In this document: in pieces, positions 5,952 through 7,105 of the stretch | Layout of the letters: each line of letters begins with the position of its first letter | Position numbering within the stretch: position 1 is the stretch's first letter | Assembly: GCA_024409165.1 (NCBI GenBank) | Contig: JAKSUE010000073.1 | Location: forward strand, 1-7,105 | Source: an archaeon | GTDB lineage: Archaea; Methanobacteriota; Methanobacteria; Methanobacteriales; Methanobacteriaceae | Reading direction: 5' to 3' | Length of the DNA stretch: 7,105 bases | Made by a program: the position numbers and the translations under genes | Notes under the pieces: model-generated | Told to the model about the DNA's origin: nothing | Databases searched by the model: none | What the model saw: the letters and a program-made list of their open reading frames with translations, nothing else

Positions 5952-5992
5952 TAAATAAAAATAAATTGAAAATTAAAATAAATAAAAATAAA
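5949..5992. repeat. 17-bp A/T direct repeat upstream of mfnA
   Basis: AAATAAATAAAAATAAA occurs exactly at 5949-5965 and 5976-5992, a 27-base period, in a stretch made almost wholly of A and T (5941-6040). The first copy overlaps the mfnA TATA box. It may be low-complexity drift, or it may help DNA melting or histone positioning. Confidence 0.5.
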
Positions 5993-6029
5993 ATAAATAA
6001 ATAGCTTAAATATAAACTATTTAAAATTT

Positions 6030-6066
6030 AAAAAAAATAAATAAAGATTATTCAAAAGAATAATCT
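6030..6066 (-). terminator. Hairpin plus T-run terminator of ppsA
   Basis: On the - strand AGATTATTC (6066-6058), loop TTTT (6057-6054) and GAATAATCT (6053-6045) form a perfect 9-bp stem, followed by a T-rich stretch ending in T8 (6037-6030). It starts 19 bases after the ppsA stop. The form is that of a bacterial intrinsic terminator, though the stem is A/T-rich; the T8 run alone could stop archaeal RNA polymerase. Confidence 0.75.
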
Positions 6067-6085
6067 AAGTCATATAAAAGCTAAT

Positions 6086-7105
6086 TTACATTTGTTTTCT
6101 TGCAGCGTCTAAAATAATTTTTTTCTCTGCTCTTGCTACAGTTTTTCTTACATCTTCTACTGCATCAGCATTAGAGGAAACACTTGTAATTCCAAATGCA
6201 ACAAGTTTTTCAACAATGTGAGGTACACTACCTGCTTGACCACAGATACTGCAAGTAACACCTGCTTCAGCACATTTTTTAATAGTTCTTTCTATTAATT
6301 TCATAACTGCAGGGTGTTCTTCACTGTAATGTTTAGCTACGAATTCATTGTTTCTGTCAACTGCTAAAGTGTATTGAGTTAAGTCATTGGTTCCAAGACT
6401 TACAAAGTCAATTCCTTCTTTGATGTATTCATCAATCATAATAGCAGCAGCAGGAATTTCTACCATCATACCAAAGTCAATATCTTTACCAGGTTCCATT
6501 CCAACAGATCTACAAAGCTCTTTAGCTTGTTTAAGTTCATCAACATGTTGGGATAATGGAATCATGATTCCAATATTGGTATAACCTTGGTCGTGAAGTT
6601 TTTTAATAGCTTTAAATTCTGCAATTAAAATTTCAGGTTCATCAAGTTCTCTTCTGATTCCTCTCCAACCTAACATAGGGTTATGTTCTCTAGGTTCGTT
6701 TTCTCCACCTTCAAGAGTAATAAACTCATCAGTAGGAGCGTCTAAAGTTCTGTACCATACAGGTTTTGGATAGAATTCATCAGCTACTTTTAAAACATTT
6801 TCAGCTAAAATATCTACTAAACCTTGTTCATTTCCATCTAAAATGAATTTTTTAGGGTGAATACCAGTAGATAACATCATGTGTTCAGTTCTAAGTAAAC
6901 CTACACCATCTGCACCAGTAGCTTTTGCTCTTGGAGCTGCTTCTGGCATACTTACATTAGCTTTAACTTCAGTAACAGTAATTAATGGAGTAGCTGAAAC
7001 TTGGACATTAGAAGCAGTTGCTTCAGGAGCAGATTCTGCTTTTAAGATTCCTTTGTAAACTAAACCTTTTTTACCATCAGCAGTTACTTCAGAACCTTCT
7101 TTTAA
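6086..7105 (-). CDS. ppsA: Phosphoenolpyruvate synthase, C-terminal part (5' end beyond window)
   Basis: PEP synthase makes PEP, AMP and phosphate from pyruvate and ATP, the entry to gluconeogenesis from acetyl-CoA and pyruvate in methanogens. The frame is open from the window edge, so the 339 residues seen are the C-terminal part of a protein usually near 750; the ATP-binding domain and catalytic histidine lie outside. The first 20 residues (GSEVTADGKKGLVYKG) are the end of the phosphohistidine domain. The PEP-binding barrel follows, with LLRTEHMM (70-77), YRTLD (118-122), EHNPMLGWRG (140-149), MVEIPAAA (214-221), GTNDLTQYTLAVDRN (238-252) and the catalytic cysteine in CSICGQAGS (285-293, cysteine 288 of the visible part). 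Many relatives have CGQAPS where this has CGQAGS. A hairpin terminator follows the stop, so mfnA downstream is transcribed separately. The gene is cut by the window edge and shows no sign of being broken. Confidence 0.95.
   Translation of the reverse strand, partial: LKEGSEVTADGKKGLVYKGILKAESAPEATASNVQVSATPLITVTEVKANVSMPEAAPRAKATGADGVGLLRTEHMMLSTGIHPKKFILDGNEQGLVDILAENVLKVADEFYPKPVWYRTLDAPTDEFITLEGGENEPREHNPMLGWRGIRRELDEPEILIAEFKAIKKLHDQGYTNIGIMIPLSQHVDELKQAKELCRSVGMEPGKDIDFGMMVEIPAAAIMIDEYIKEGIDFVSLGTNDLTQYTLAVDRNNEFVAKHYSEEHPAVMKLIERTIKKCAEAGVTCSICGQAGSVPHIVEKLVAFGITSVSSNADAVEDVRKTVARAEKKIILDAARKQM

Noticed and set aside
5941..6040. An origin of replication or CRISPR leader, suggested by the A/T repeats.
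   Set aside because: No origin-box dyads, no cdc6/orc1 gene and no spaced identical repeats with unique spacers; it is a low-complexity promoter region.
6387..6584. A 65-codon open frame on the + strand.
   Set aside because: It is antisense to the PEP-binding barrel of ppsA, which carries clear conserved motifs.
6086..7105. ppsA as a truncated pseudogene.
   Set aside because: The frame stays open to the last base of the window and the visible residues are intact conserved sequence, so the cut is the window edge.

Overview
The window looks like chromosomal DNA of a methanogenic archaeon, most likely order Methanobacteriales and plausibly Methanobrevibacter. The DNA is very A/T-rich, with intergenic stretches that are almost pure A and T. 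The gene set fits as well: the methanofuran-pathway decarboxylase MfnA, archaeal tRNA C56 2'-O-methyltransferase Trm56, an archaeal fused CbiS-type cobamide protein, a two-subunit class I fumarase, and gluconeogenic PEP synthase. Promoters have TATA boxes matching the methanogen form TTTATATA, and several genes end in oligo-T tracts. The genus is an inference.

Layout: three genes run on the + strand and four on the - strand, and the two groups converge with only 32 bases between stop codons near 2619-2650. On the + strand are cbiS (68-1207, TTG start), cobS (1224-2015) and trm56 (2061-2618). The first two form a tight cobamide-assembly pair and trm56 probably shares their transcript. On the - strand, in order of decreasing coordinate, are the 3' part of ppsA (cut by the window edge at 7105), mfnA, fumB and a DUF763 gene. 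Each of the last three has its own upstream A/T-rich gap, and TATA-like boxes suggest separate transcription.

Functions: CobS joins activated cobinamide to the lower-ligand nucleoside, and the CobZ-like half of CbiS would remove the remaining phosphate, so the pair covers the end of B12-type cofactor synthesis that methanogens need for the corrinoid methyltransferase Mtr. PEP synthase feeds gluconeogenesis. Fumarase belongs to the partial reductive TCA branch leading to 2-oxoglutarate. MfnA makes tyramine for methanofuran. DUF763 has no known function.

I see no mobile element, CRISPR array, tRNA, rRNA or convincing new multi-gene system; this is ordinary housekeeping DNA. The most unusual signals are in non-coding DNA or in degenerate motifs. 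They are six A-tracts spaced about one helical turn apart after mfnA, a near-leaderless mfnA promoter with a small direct repeat inside it, a bacterial-style hairpin terminator after ppsA, a five-unit pentamer repeat in the fumB leader, and an apparently eroded CbiZ motif in CbiS.
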